64,000 nucleotides of DNA from Phellopilus nigrolimitatus (taxonomy: Eukaryota > Basidiomycota > Agaricomycetes > Hymenochaetales > Hymenochaetaceae): positions 1 to 64,000 of the forward strand of contig JAJOHG010000065.1 of NCBI GenBank assembly GCA_021029095.1, read 5' to 3'. The translations under genes and the position numbers were made by a program. Each line of letters opens with the position of its first letter. The first letter of the stretch is position 1. This document shows, in pieces, positions 20,026 through 29,953 of the stretch. The notes beneath the pieces are model-generated. The model saw only the letters and a program-made list of their open reading frames with translations. It was not told the origin of the DNA and did no database searches.

Positions 20026-22227
20026 TCACTTACACACCACGAGCACGCAGATGAACTCGCGCACCGAGCGCCCCATCATCTCTCCCGTCCCCCAGCCGAG
20101 GACATCGCGCATGCCCGTGCCGGCGACCAGACACAGACCGCCATCGCACATCATAGCCCAGAACTCGCGCTCGTTGCTGCCTGCCTCCGCATCTGTATCT
20201 TCTTTCGACTCGCTGTCTTCTGCCTGCGCGAGCGTTCCTTCGAAAGTAGGGGAGACGCCGACAAGTCCACCGGAACACGCGATGGCACCCCAGCGTAGAC
20301 TCGGCATCGTGCATGTACGCCCGCTCAGCACGATCGCCTTGCGGCCCTTTCCGGGTTCGACGTGTAACCGCCCAAGACATTGGCTCCAAGTGTATGTGCC
20401 AGCCTTAGTGCGCATGCGGAAGAGAAGATTGACGATGTGCTGACCTGGTTGCAGGGACCGCGCCGGTGTTTTTGTGTGATAGCAGGCGTGAGTTGGAGAA
20501 TCGCTGCTTTCACCAGTTGTTGGGGCGGCATTTTCCACGGATGTGATCTGCTCGGGCGCGAGGCTGCTTTCCTTGAGCTCACGGAGAAGCGGAACCGTGT
20601 CGCTGGGGTGGCAGAAGTCGCTCATACAAAGCCCGCCTGGCTCATAGCCTAACACGCGGCGTACGCTCGGCGAGACATACAGGAAATGACCTTTCAACGA
20701 CAGGACATGCACGAAGTCCGGAGCGTGCTCGAGCAGGAGGAGGTGCAACCACTGTCGTTCGTCGCGCGCGTCGGGCTTGCCGCTTGCTGGCGCTGAAGCT
20801 GGCGAAGTCGAAGCACCCGCAGCAGAGGAAGATAAAGCGGCAGAAGCAGAAGCGGCAAGAGGGTGCGCCGCATTCGACGACGTAGTGAGGGCGATTGCTG
20901 ACTGGAAAGACGCGTCTGAAAGCATGGTGCGGAGAGCCTTGCCCATCGCCTTCGCGCTGCGCTCCACAGGTGCCAGGTTTTGAATAGAGCTCAGTGGCGA
21001 TCCGTCCGCCGGCCCATTTGAATAGAACTTCCCTTCTTTTATATGCTGCATGACGTGTCCCGGTTGCTCGTTCAGATCGACCTGGAAGCCGACGTGGAAC
21101 GCGATCTTGCTGACGTCGTCCTCAGCAGGGACGGGCACGATGGACACGCGGTTCACGAATGGCTGGCCACCCTTGCGATAGTTGACCAGGCTGACCTGGC
21201 ACTCGCGGTCCCCCTGGAGCGCGTAGCGCAGCGTGCCGACCGCCTCGGGGGACGTAAAGCGTCGAGTCTCACCGCGCACAACGAGCCCATCTGGAGCCTG
21301 CAGGAAGCGGCAGTTGCGGCCGAGCACCTCACCCTCGGCATAGCCCGTGAGCTCACAGAAGGTGCGAGAGACGTAGACGATGGGCGCGTCCGCGCGCCGT
21401 ACATCGGAGACGACGAACGCGCAGGTGAGATCGACGGGGCCAAGCGCGATGGACGGGTTCGCGCGCGTCGCAACGCGGCCGAGCACGGCGAGCATGTCAA
21501 AACCGGACTGCGAGTACACGGGCAATCCCACGGAAGGCGCGGGCTCGCAAAGCGGGTGTTGATGCGGCTGCGAAGGTATGACAGGCAGATCGTCGGCCTC
21601 ATCTATCTGTGCGGCTTCCTCCGTAGACATATGGACGTTGGCAGACTCATCCACGGCCATGCCGTCCTGCTGTGGCTGCTGGGTGGAGGCAAGGGCTTCA
21701 GGGGCATTGAGCTGCTGCTCCTGCGGGGGGTCCGCATGGATATAACCGAACGGCGACGCCGCCTGCTTCTCGTGAGTAGATCCTTGTGGTGGCGTTGAGG
21801 TAAAAGAGTTTCGCTCGGGAGTCTCCTCTAGCGTATACAATTTCCTGTCATGACAAGCCTCGTGTCGGCATCAGCAGCAAATAGGGAAATGGGGAACGCA
21901 CGTCGTCCGCCAAGGCTTCCCCGGGCCCGCACCGTACGCCGAGCTTGTGCCCGAGTTGAAGTCGTACATCATTGCAGCCGGGAGCGCGGCCGCGCCGCCG
22001 CCGGGCATGAGCGACCCGCTGAAACCGCCCATCAAGAAAGACGGCATTTGGAAGAGCCCGCTCGACGGCGGGGGGCCCGGAGCGGGCGGCTTGCTGGCAT
22101 ACCCAGGGGCGCTGTCGCTGCTAGACGGGGGACGCTTAGTATGCGGGTAGATGTAGTAACCGTCTGAGCCTGTCGCCGCTGAGGCGGAAGTGCAGGGTTT
22201 CAGCATTGCCGCGGTCGACGGACCCAT
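20026..22227 (-). pseudogene. wc-1: White collar 1-type LOV/PAS photoreceptor gene, truncated in the third PAS domain
   Basis: ATG at 22227 (MGPSTAAMLKPC...), exon 1 to 21902, a 57-base intron (21845-21901), then one long exon. The Gly/Pro-rich N-terminus is followed by a LOV domain with GRNCRFLQAP, whose Cys codon (21310-21312) is the flavin-adduct cysteine of blue-light receptors. PAS-B follows (FLYVSPSVRRVLGYEPG), then the start of PAS-C (RDVLGWGTGEMMGRSVREFI). The frame then reaches a GTGTGTAAGT donor-like site and a stop at 20,026-20,028, and no continuation is visible in the AT-rich DNA beyond. Fungal WC-1 proteins continue through the rest of PAS-C and a tail; the basidiomycete type lacks the zinc finger. 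The upstream part looks intact, so it is either a recent 3' truncation or a gene with a distant last exon. Confidence 0.85.
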
Positions 22228-22465
22228 GGCGCCGTCGTTCCACGAGACATACAGGAAATGTATAAGTACGAAAGAAAACGAAAAATTTAAACAAAGGATT
22301 ACGACGTACCAAACGTGAGTATTTCCACCCTTGCCTTTGGGAAAAGGCTTGATCTTGCAGTAGCGGTAGCAGCGAGCAAGGGGACGGCTCCGCACACGAG
22401 AAAAGGCAGCCGAGAAACTCCAAACAAAATCAGCTCCAATGACCTCGCAGTGCAGAATAGACTGC

Positions 22466-23477
22466 TCACTTTGCCAACGCATACTCGCCTAGCTCGCGCC
22501 CGATGCCGCTCTGCTTGTACCCACCAAACGGCACCTGCGTGTCTAGCGTGTTCGCGCAGTTCACCCACGCCGCGCCCGCGTGCAGCTTGTGCGCGACGCG
22601 CAGCGCCTGGTCGATGTTCTTCGAGCCCGTACTGCGAGTCATTCGCCTGCCGGACTCGCCCACCTGCCCAAAGATCTCCTTGCGCACGATCTTCATCTCC
22701 GTGTGCGTGTCCGTGAAGATCGTCGGCTGGATGAAGTAGCCCTCTTCGCCGTGCCGCTCGCCGCCGTTTTGCAGCGTCGCGTCCTCCGAGCGGCCCGAGT
22801 CGATGTAGCCCATGACGTGCAGCGAGGAAAATTAGCGTAAGACTTTAGAATGCTAATAGGAGGCACGCACGTCGAATTGCAGCTGCGAGACCTGCGGGCC
22901 CTGGTAGGTGTCCACGCCGAACGGGTCGCCGATCTTGATAGTCGGTGCCTTCGCCATGAATTTCTCTAGGAAATCGTCGTAGATCTTCTCGTGGACGAAG
23001 ATGCGCGTGCCCGCGCAGCACGGCTGGGGTCAGCAAATGCAAGAACTTAATCGGCAAGTACGTACAAGACGCCGTGCGCCACCCATTTGACGGCCTGCGT
23101 GATATCCGCGTCGGCGAAGATGATATTCGGGCTCTTCCCGCCGAGCTCGAGCGTCACCTTCTTCACGATCCGCCGCCCGACGAGCGCGCTCCCGGGTGAA
23201 CGCGACCTTCTCGATGAGGGGGTGCGCCGCAATCGCCGTGCCCGCGTCGGATCCATATCTGTTGACGATGATCAGCGGCGCCATGCCCAGCGCGGTGAAC
23301 GGCGTGAACTCGGACGGCTTGAGCACGATCATGTTCCCCGTCGCGAGCGCGGGGCCGAGCTTCCACGCCATCATCACGAGGGGGAAGTTCCACGGGATGA
23401 TCTGCCCGCACACGCCGATTGCCGTGTATACGCGAGCGCACCCGGGATGTCGGTTGTCTTCGCCCACGTGCCTAAAA
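22466..23477 (-). pseudogene. Aldehyde dehydrogenase pseudogene
   Basis: Blocks of a class-I-type NAD(P)-dependent aldehyde dehydrogenase are collinear on the minus strand. They are [18 protein letters not shown] and [18 protein letters not shown] (around 23,300-23,440), [14 protein letters not shown] (around 23,120-23,165), CCAGTRIFVHEKIYDDF with the catalytic Cys region (about 22,950-23,030), GYFIQPTIFTDTHTEMKIV (around 22,690-22,745) and PFGGYKQSGIGRELGEYA (around 22,470-22,530). Introns remain recognisable. Inactivating changes are a frameshift after VAFTR (near 23,195), loss of about 30 residues after EIFGQVG, and loss of the N-terminal exons. The first preserved exon starts after an acceptor at about 23,477, and immediately beyond it lies palindrome copy 2. 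It could not make a complete enzyme. Confidence 0.88.
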
Positions 23478-23499
23478 ACGTTAGTCAGCCTCACGTGAT

Positions 23500-23571
23500 G
23501 CATGTCTCGACCTGCATGACGTAGTGCGTACAGCGCGCTGTACGCACTACGTGATGCAGGTCGAGACGTGC
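23500..23571. repeat. 72-base near-perfect palindrome, copy 2
   Basis: Centre at 23,535/23,536. The arms pair over 36 bases apart from G23518/G23553 and a T/G wobble at 23503/23568. It shares the core GTACAGCGCGCTGTAC and most of the inner arm with copy 1 at 965-1022. It lies about 25 bases upstream of the first preserved exon of the aldehyde dehydrogenase pseudogene, where that gene's N-terminal part is missing. Confidence 0.85.
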
Positions 23572-23930
23572 CGGCGACACCCGATAGCGTCGGAACACCA
23601 CGGGGACGTCGATGTAACACACCACACGACGGTCGCTCACCGCTCGTCTCCCGTCAGTCCCGACTCTCGCATGCAAGATCTCCGCGCCGTCGGCTCGCTG
23701 CACGGCGCAAAAAAAAAGTTTCGACTGGTAAGTTTAATTTACTTTTTTTGTATGTTAAGAAGAAAAGCAAACACTTACGGATAACGACAGCGCGTTTCGA
23801 TATCGGCTCGTTTGTCGAGCCGATCGTGACGCTGGGCAGGACAGAGGAGGTTTCGCGGACGACGCGAAGGGAATCGATATGGGGATAAGCAAGGGGCAAG
23901 GTGAGCTAACCTCAAAATAAGTTACTATCC
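23572..23930 (-). other. Small spliced reading frame adjoining palindrome copy 2
   Basis: On the minus strand, PLAYPHIDSLRVVRETSSVL...SKRAVVI is followed by GTAAGTG, then a T-tract and CAG acceptor (about 23,705). A second exon begins [17 protein letters not shown] and runs into the palindrome as [18 protein letters not shown]. Copy 1 of the palindrome reads LDMDDVVCTARCTHYIIH after a similar T-tract/CAG. The family is not recognised. It may be the remnant of a repeat-borne gene, or simply a consequence of repeat similarity. Confidence 0.3.
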
Positions 23931-24156
23931 AGTATGATTGACAGATTTGTACCCACGCAAGACTTGACATCGAAGCACGGGCGCCTCCTCCATCATCGTC
24001 TTCCTACCGGCCTGCAATTGCACACGCGGCTCCTCGTACCTTTACATCAACTTCCTCCAGGTTCGCATTCCACGGTGGCCCTGAGACGACAGCTCGCGAC
24101 CTCCAGAGCCTCTGTGGCGCGACTCAAAACCGGGCCCGTCGCGCCTTCACTCTCCC

Positions 24157-24731
24157 TTGACCGCGAGCGCATCTCCGTTCCTTGCCTCGCCCTCGCCCTC
24201 TCCAATTGATGAGGACGACGACGAGCAGTACGACCCGATGGACGACGCCCAGGACGAGCTCGAACTCGGCCTCGAGTGCCGGCTCCCCGCCGTTTGCAGC
24301 TTGTCCATTAAGCAATGCGCGCACGGCCAGCTTGCAATTCTGCGCGTCCCCTGAATTTGTTGCGTTCATGCCGAAGTTACTCGAGAACACCCAGGTCAGC
24401 CAGAGCGTCATTGTGCTCTCGTTGCATTACATTTTCCGCCTCAAAGAGCGCAACGACTTCACTCTAGGGAAACCTGGTAGTGAATTCCGCGTCGCTGTCT
24501 GTGCTCTCATGCTTGCGAATAAATTTGTTGACGAGTGCGTATTGAAAATCTTCCAATCAATGTTTTTGTCTTTTATTCTAATTTATTCTAATTTTGATTT
24601 CAACTTTTTACAGTAATACGTATACGAACAAGACATGGTCTGACGTATCTGCAATCCCACTCGACGAGCTCAACAAAATGGAACGCGAGTTCTTGCTCGG
24701 TGTTGGCTTCGGTCTTTTCGACGACCCTTAA
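24157..24731 (+). pseudogene. PCL/Pho80-type cyclin gene fragment
   Basis: The acidic N-terminal part (PSPIDEDDDEQYDPMDDAQD, from about 24,202) runs into a stop near 24,353. In the next frame the cyclin box appears: EFVAFMPKLLENTQVSQSVI, LHYIFRLKERNDFTL and FRVAVCALMLANKFVDD. A GT-AG intron (about 24,536-24,614) is followed by NTYTNKTWSDVSAIPLDELN and KMEREFLLGVGF. This is the N-terminal cyclin fold of PHO85-type (PCL) cyclins, which activate a cyclin-dependent kinase. The family continues for about another 60-100 residues, but here it breaks off at 24,731 and a different gene's sequence begins. A frameshift near 24,340 and the missing C-terminus make it a pseudogene fragment. Confidence 0.8.
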
Positions 24732-25480
24732 TCCGCTTGCGTGGATAATGCAGTCCGGTCTTCCCTTACCTCCGCATCCGCGAGCGCCGTTGTTGCCTGA
24801 TGCAGCATTGGAGGTGTTCACGCGCATCAGCCAGCCGGACTCGAACCGCAAGATCATTTCTAGCTCAGTGCCGCAGCAATGGCTGTGGCGCCTGTTCGAA
24901 GCGCTGGTCCATCGCCTGCCGACCGACCACGACTACAAGCTCGTGATCCGCGAGGAGTCGTGGATGAGCTACCTCGAGAAGCTCGTCCTGGACCTCTACT
25001 TGCTCGCGTTCCTCATGCCGCCGGAGATGAAGTAGCGTGTCAAAGAAGACCGCTCGCTGAGCTTCGCGAAGGTCATGCTGCGCTTCGTGAAGCGCATCAT
25101 GAGCGGCGGGCCCGCGCATGCACTTCGCGTCGTGCGCGTGGCGCGCAATCGAGGCCATGAAGGTGATCGACGACGGGGACGACTCGTTTGACGCGTCGCA
25201 GCCGAACGTGCCGACGCTCTCGTTCGGTGTGGGCTACGGCGAGGTCGGAGACAAGAAGGTGGAGAAGTTATCACGGCAGCACTCCGTGAGTGAGTGCTCG
25301 CCTTTGTCGGTCCCGCTGGTGCGACAGGACCGGGCCAGCACTGGACGGCGAGTGGCCCATATGGAGAGCATCTTGCGGCCTTGAGCCCGCACTTTCGGCA
25401 GATTCACCGCCACCCACCGATGGATTCACCTCCACTTGCACATGCGGCCCACCCGCGTGCACAAGCGCAAGCTCGTCGTT
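24725..25480 (+). pseudogene. Unidentified gene fragment (possibly a chromatin-remodelling subunit)
   Basis: From about 24,725 a well-formed frame reads MQSGLPLPPHPRAPLLPDAA, VFTRISQPDSNRKIISSSVP, QQWLWRLFEALVHRLPTDHD and YLEKLVLDLYLLAFLMPPEM. It then meets TAG at 25,033-25,035 where a Gln codon would continue into RVKEDRSLSFAKVMLRFVKR. A further frameshift near 25,115 leads to RAIEAMKVIDDGDDSFDASQ and PTLSFGVGYGEVGDKK. The conserved-looking composition across these breaks shows a once-functional gene. It faintly recalls RSC9/ARID-type subunits of chromatin remodellers, but I cannot support that firmly. It is fused directly to the cyclin fragment upstream and the Spf1 fragment downstream. Confidence 0.5.
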
Positions 25481-25488
25481 ATGATCCA

Positions 25489-26883
25489 CGGTCCGCATCC
25501 CATTCGCGGACCGCGTCGAAGTCTGCGCGTTCGACAAAACCGACACGATCACGGCTGAGAGTCTTGTCGTCGAGGGAGCCTTGCGCGCCGCCTCGTATCT
25601 GTTTGTGAAACTAGGCGCGAAACTGCATTGTGTCTCGTCGCGGCGCACGCGCTCGTGCGTCTCGATGACGGCATGATTGTTGGCGACCCGATGGAAAATG
25701 TCGCGCTTGAGGCGCTCCGTTCACCTCCAAGCTTTCGAATGTCAATAGCAGTACGTCCCTATCTTTTTCCTTCAATAATGCTTAATCATGGCTACTTTTT
25801 TCTAGTTGCGCACATCATCCGTCAGGGCCGATGCACGTCGCGACGGTGCAGATGTACAAGATTCTCGCGCTGAACTGTCTGATCTCCGCGTACGCGCTGA
25901 GCGTGCAATATCTCGACGGTATTGAGTATGGCGACTACCAGGTGACGATAACAGGCATGCTCATGTCAGTTTGCTTCCTGTGCATCTCGCGTGCGAAGGT
26001 ACGCCCAGCTTTTTTGTATGTACAACCTAATTGTGTTGACTTATGCTTCTAAATTTCTTTTCCTTTGCTGCGCAGCCTGTAGAAAAGCTGTCGCGCGAGC
26101 GCCCTTTAGGCAACATCTTCAATCTTTATGTCCTACTTTCAATTTTGATTCAGTTCGCGATTCACATCGCGTCGCTGGTCTACATCACTACGCTTTCGAA
26201 TGCCAACGAAGAGTGCGCATTTCTTTTTCCTATTTTGCATTGTCATCATTTCCTTTACTCGTTTTGCTGAATGCCAATTGTTACCGACTTGCAGGCGCGG
26301 TCCTATAGACCTTGAGGCGAAGTTCGAGCCGAATCTGCTAAACACCGCTATCTACCTTCTTGGTCTATCACAGCAGGTCTCAACCTTTGCGATAAACTTT
26401 CAGGTTCGTCGTATTTCCTCGCTCACGTAACTGGTGTAAAATTATGACCTCTAATTTCTAATCCGCAGGGTCGACCATTCCGCGAGGGCATCAGGGAGAA
26501 CCCCGCGCTCTACTGGGGACTGGTCGGTGCGAGCGCTGTCGCATTCTCGGGCACGACGGACTTCGTGCCAGAATTTTCGCGCTGGCTGCAGATTGTTGAA
26601 ATGCAGACATTCGTGAGTGCTCTCTCGGCCTTTCTATGATGCGCACAAAAAATAGAATGAAATTGAAGTCTCTTCCTATGAACTATAGTTCAAATTCCGA
26701 CTGGTCGCTGTGATGGTCGTGGATTTCGTGGGCTGCTGGCTCGTCGAGGTCGTGTGCAAACACCTTTTCGCGGACCTCGAACCGAAGGAGATGATCACGC
26801 GGGGTCGCGAGCGCAGGGAACAACGCCGGCTCGCAGAGGCGGTTGCGCGGGATTCGGAAGCGGCAGCAAAGAAGGAGAAATGA
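25489..26883 (+). pseudogene. spf1: Spf1-like P5A-type ATPase: catalytic-Asp block joined to C-terminal membrane block
   Basis: Block 1 (25,491-25,740) reads [20 protein letters not shown] and then, after a frameshift near 25,620, [20 protein letters not shown]. The P-type ATPase phosphorylation motif DKTGT appears as DKTDT (GAC at 25,542-25,544). Block 2 (about 25,830-26,883) has five exons of apparently intact C-terminal membrane region: HVATVQMYKILALNCLISAY, SVQYLDGIEYGDYQVTITGM, EKLSRERPLGNIFNLYVLLS, LLNTAIYLLGLSQQVSTFAI and FGDLEP-like FADLEPKEMITRG, ending in a Lys-rich tail at TGA 26,881. P5A ATPases are ER transmembrane-helix dislocases of about 1,200 residues. The ~450-residue nucleotide-binding part that belongs between these blocks is missing here, and a portion of it lies downstream at 27.3-27.8 kb. 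Confidence 0.85.
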
Positions 26884-27128
26884 ACGAGAGATAGACAGGG
26901 TAGCGAACCATCGGAGAGCGACGGACTTAGCTCCAACTATATAATGTATTCTAATGATGCTAATTACATCTACTAGAGGTAGATAGATGTTTTAGTCTGG
27001 ATTGTCTACAAAAGGCATGCGTCGTGACAACTGCGTGACTTACCGCGTTCTATGAGCAGAAAAAGAGCTTGTTGTTGAGACTGGCCTCCAATCACATCAT
27101 CCTTTCATTCTTCTCATCACAGACATCA
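26884..27128. other. Short spacer between rearranged Spf1 blocks
   Basis: AT-richer sequence with no recognisable coding exon. It separates the C-terminal Spf1 block from the displaced nucleotide-binding block. Confidence 0.4.
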
Positions 27129-27790
27129 ATGAAGTCGCCCAACACTGACTTACTTGATCAATCTAACATGCCTCGCCTCCCTGACATGCCTGACACGCAG
27201 TCCCGCGCACCTCTGTCAAAACCAGCATCTCTTTCGGAGATCAAATACCTCATCTGTCCAGGACTTCGTGAAGCTATACTCAAGGACGCGGAGGCGAAGT
27301 TCAAGAGGGAGGCAATGAAATTGGCGGAACGTCACTTTTTGATTAAAACGATGCTCGCGCGCGTAAAAAAAGAGTACGACGAGACGTATAAGTACTTCAC
27401 TCGCCGCGGAAGCCGTGTGCTCGCTCTCGCAGGGAAGGAGATAGGGAACGGAAACGATAAGGTATGCCGTACTCCTGGTCTCTCACTCGGGTCGCTAACT
27501 AATGAGCTTTTTCCAGATTAATCACCTTGCACGCGAACAGGTCAAAAGCGAGCTCAACTTTGCTGGCTTTCTTGTCTTCCACGGTCCGCTAAAGGAAGAC
27601 ACTGTCGAGACACTCAAAATGCTTGCGGAGTCTTCACATAGGGTGCGTTTTATCTAAATATCTGAGGCTTGAATGAGATTGCTCATTTCTTTGGATAGTG
27701 CATAATGATAACTGGCGATAATCCTCTGACTGATGTGCATGTCGCGCGCGACGTTGAAATCGTGGACCGCAAGACCCTCAAGCTCCTTTC
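27129..27790 (+). pseudogene. spf1: Displaced Spf1 nucleotide-binding block with foreign N-terminal sequence
   Basis: An ATG at 27,129 opens MKSPNTDLLDQSNMPRLPDM..., which I do not recognise as Spf1. The frame then continues into typical P5A sequence: IKTMLARVKKEYDETYKYFT, RRGSRVLALAGKEI. After an intron ending at about 27,517 it reads NFAGFLVFHGPLKEDTVETL, and after a further intron CIMITGDNPLTDVHVARDVE. The TGDNPLT motif is the hinge/P-domain signature. In a normal Spf1 gene this segment precedes the C-terminal membrane block, yet here it follows it. Splice sites are preserved. The frame runs on without a stop into a different membrane-protein gene at about 27,785. Confidence 0.75.
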
Positions 27791-28560
27791 CATTGTACAG
27801 TCATATGTCCTCTTGGCCTTCGCCTTCGCCATACTCATCACTGCTGAACATTATGGCCAAACTGCGCCATGCAACCCTCATGCCGTCGTTGTCATATTTC
27901 GTCCGTTCAAAGCGATCCACGCCGGCATCAATGCGGCTTGGGTTCTCGTCGCTATCGTCGTTCTTGTCTATTCGGCTCTTACTATTAGTGACTACATGCC
28001 GGTCGCCCAAAAGTGGATTGAAAAAATCTGCGAGACGCGGAAGCCAGATCCGACACAGCGCGCTGCTTCGGGCGACCGCTATCGGGACCTGGGCAATGCA
28101 GAGTTGGGAAAGGCCGCGATGGCGACGGCCACCGTGCACTTGGGAATGACGCGAATTGGCGTGCACAAAAAGCATACGCGTGGTCACACCCACGGTCGCT
28201 CGCACGCGGGCTTCGGCGACGGCGCGAACAGGGGATTCGGTGGATTCGGTGGCGGGTTCTGTGGCGGGCTCGCGGCGGCATGCCGTTTAACCTTTTCGGG
28301 GGCTCGCCGTTTGGCATGCCGCGCCCGGACGGCGACTTGCCGACTGCGCGCATCTCAGCGCACTCTATCCACTCCGCGCATTCGGTACCATCAGTACGCT
28401 CGGTGCACTCGTCTCAAAAGGAGGAGAGCTCTTCGTCAACGTCCTCGTCGCGATCTTCACCTTCTCCGGATCGAGAATGCCCGTCTCTAGGCGAGGACGA
28501 TGACTATGACATGTACGCCGGTAAGCCACCTATATCTGCTGATATGTTGAATATTCTCTA
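27785..28560 (+). pseudogene. Fragment of a fungal multi-pass membrane protein gene of unknown function
   Basis: The frame fused to the Spf1 block reads SIVQSYVLLAFAFAILITAE and CNPHAVVVIFRPFKAIHAGI, with two strongly hydrophobic segments (AAWVLVAIVVLVYSALTI). A His/Gly-rich cytosolic stretch follows (HTRGHTHGRSHAGFGDG, GGFGGGFCGG). In another frame Ser-rich sequence continues to DMYAGKPPISADMLNIL at about 28,560. I recall similar membrane proteins in Agaricomycetes only as hypothetical. The N-terminal part of the gene is absent, replaced by Spf1 sequence, so this is a chimeric fragment. The frame change near 28,270 suggests decay. Confidence 0.5.
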
Positions 28561-29917
28561 AAGGATTCTCCTGCCAGATGACAACGGCCAGCACGACTCT
28601 GACCACGACAGTGACAACAAGATATCATGATTCTTTTTCGCTAGGGTGCCTCTTACTCTCTCTATATCATCTACGGACGATCGCTGCCCGCACATCAACG
28701 AGAATGGATTGTCAATTCCCTCTCCGCATGCCCAGCACGCTCCGCCGCCCTCCCGCGGTGGGCCACCGCCACCTGTTATACTTGATGACACCCGTCGGGG
28801 AGCCAATCACACAACGCTCGCGCTGATGAACATCGACCGTGTGCCTGTTTTCGCCGCGCGAGCACAGCCGCTCACGTGGGCCACGGGGTACACCGCGGAG
28901 CCTCCTGCTGCATCATCCGCAAATGGCAAGGAGGTCATGAGTATCAGCGCGACCTTGCGTACTACAGCCTCCCGTCCGCCGTGTGCCGTCGCCCGTACCG
29001 CCGCCGCCGCCGTGTCAAGTGCGCGGTCCACCTTTTGAACCGTGTGACCTTGGCTATGGGTACTTTCCTACCGGGCCACCTCCGCAGACGAACGGTAACT
29101 GTGTTAGTGCGAGGCCTGGACAGCCTGGTGCGCCTTCACGACATTCAAAGAACTCGCTCTACACAATTCTACATACTTCCACCCTTATATCTCCATTGTG
29201 TTCAACAAATTGCTTATTCCACTATGTGATCATCGTTTGATTGTGCACGATGTGGTGGCAGACCTTCTGGCGGCTTGTCTCGATATCATCACGCAGCGCG
29301 AGACAGACATTAGAGATTTGTGGAATAGATGTAATATTAAATAAAATAAAAATGCTGATGAGGATGTGAGAGATTATGTCATAACGCCAAATAGGAGTTA
29401 CCCCTGTTGACATGCATGCACGCACACCATCTCTTCCTGTATCTCTTCCTGTCCCCATTTTGCAAAAGCACAATTACTTCTACACCTGCCAAGTAGATTT
29501 TGGACATTTGTCTGACTTGTCTTACAACGTCTTCCAGTCATACTTGGTAAGCACAGTTATGGTTTACCTTTCAAAAGTACAACCACCGACTTTTCCATTA
29601 GTTTTTCTAGGACGTCATCAATCCTTCAACTTGTCAGTCCCACTACCAGACTATTGTCTGATAGGGCTTAGAAGCCTTGTAAACACACTAACTGATTTCC
29701 TACAGTCTTCTCAGTCTTGTCACACCTCTCAGATTCCAGTGAGTCAGCATAAAATATAATTTTCATGACCTCATGTTAGTATACATGCAACAGACATCCT
29801 TCTGCTATCTTTTATACTTGCACGTCTTGGCACTCTTCTTCAAAATGGAAAGCAATGGATTGATGACAAGTAAGAGTACAAGAGACATTAAATATTATAA
29901 GCTCATAGAGGACGCCA
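28561..29917. other. Proline-rich gene debris grading into AT-rich intergenic DNA
   Basis: From about 28,630 to 29,140 frames rich in Pro, Ser and Arg are open in pieces (HAQHAPPPSRGGPPPPVI, GPPPQTNGNCVSARPGQ) but switch frame, consistent with a decayed low-complexity gene tail. From about 29,170 composition becomes AT-rich and no coding signal is seen up to the F-box-like gene. Confidence 0.4.
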
Positions 29918-29953
29918 GCACCGGCAGAAATCATTGTTGAAATTGCGAAGAAC

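Noticed and set aside
21043..21798. A 251-residue plus-strand ORF
   Set aside because: It is antisense to the LOV/PAS coding exon, whose protein matches a known family; the plus-strand frame is an open shadow caused by high GC.
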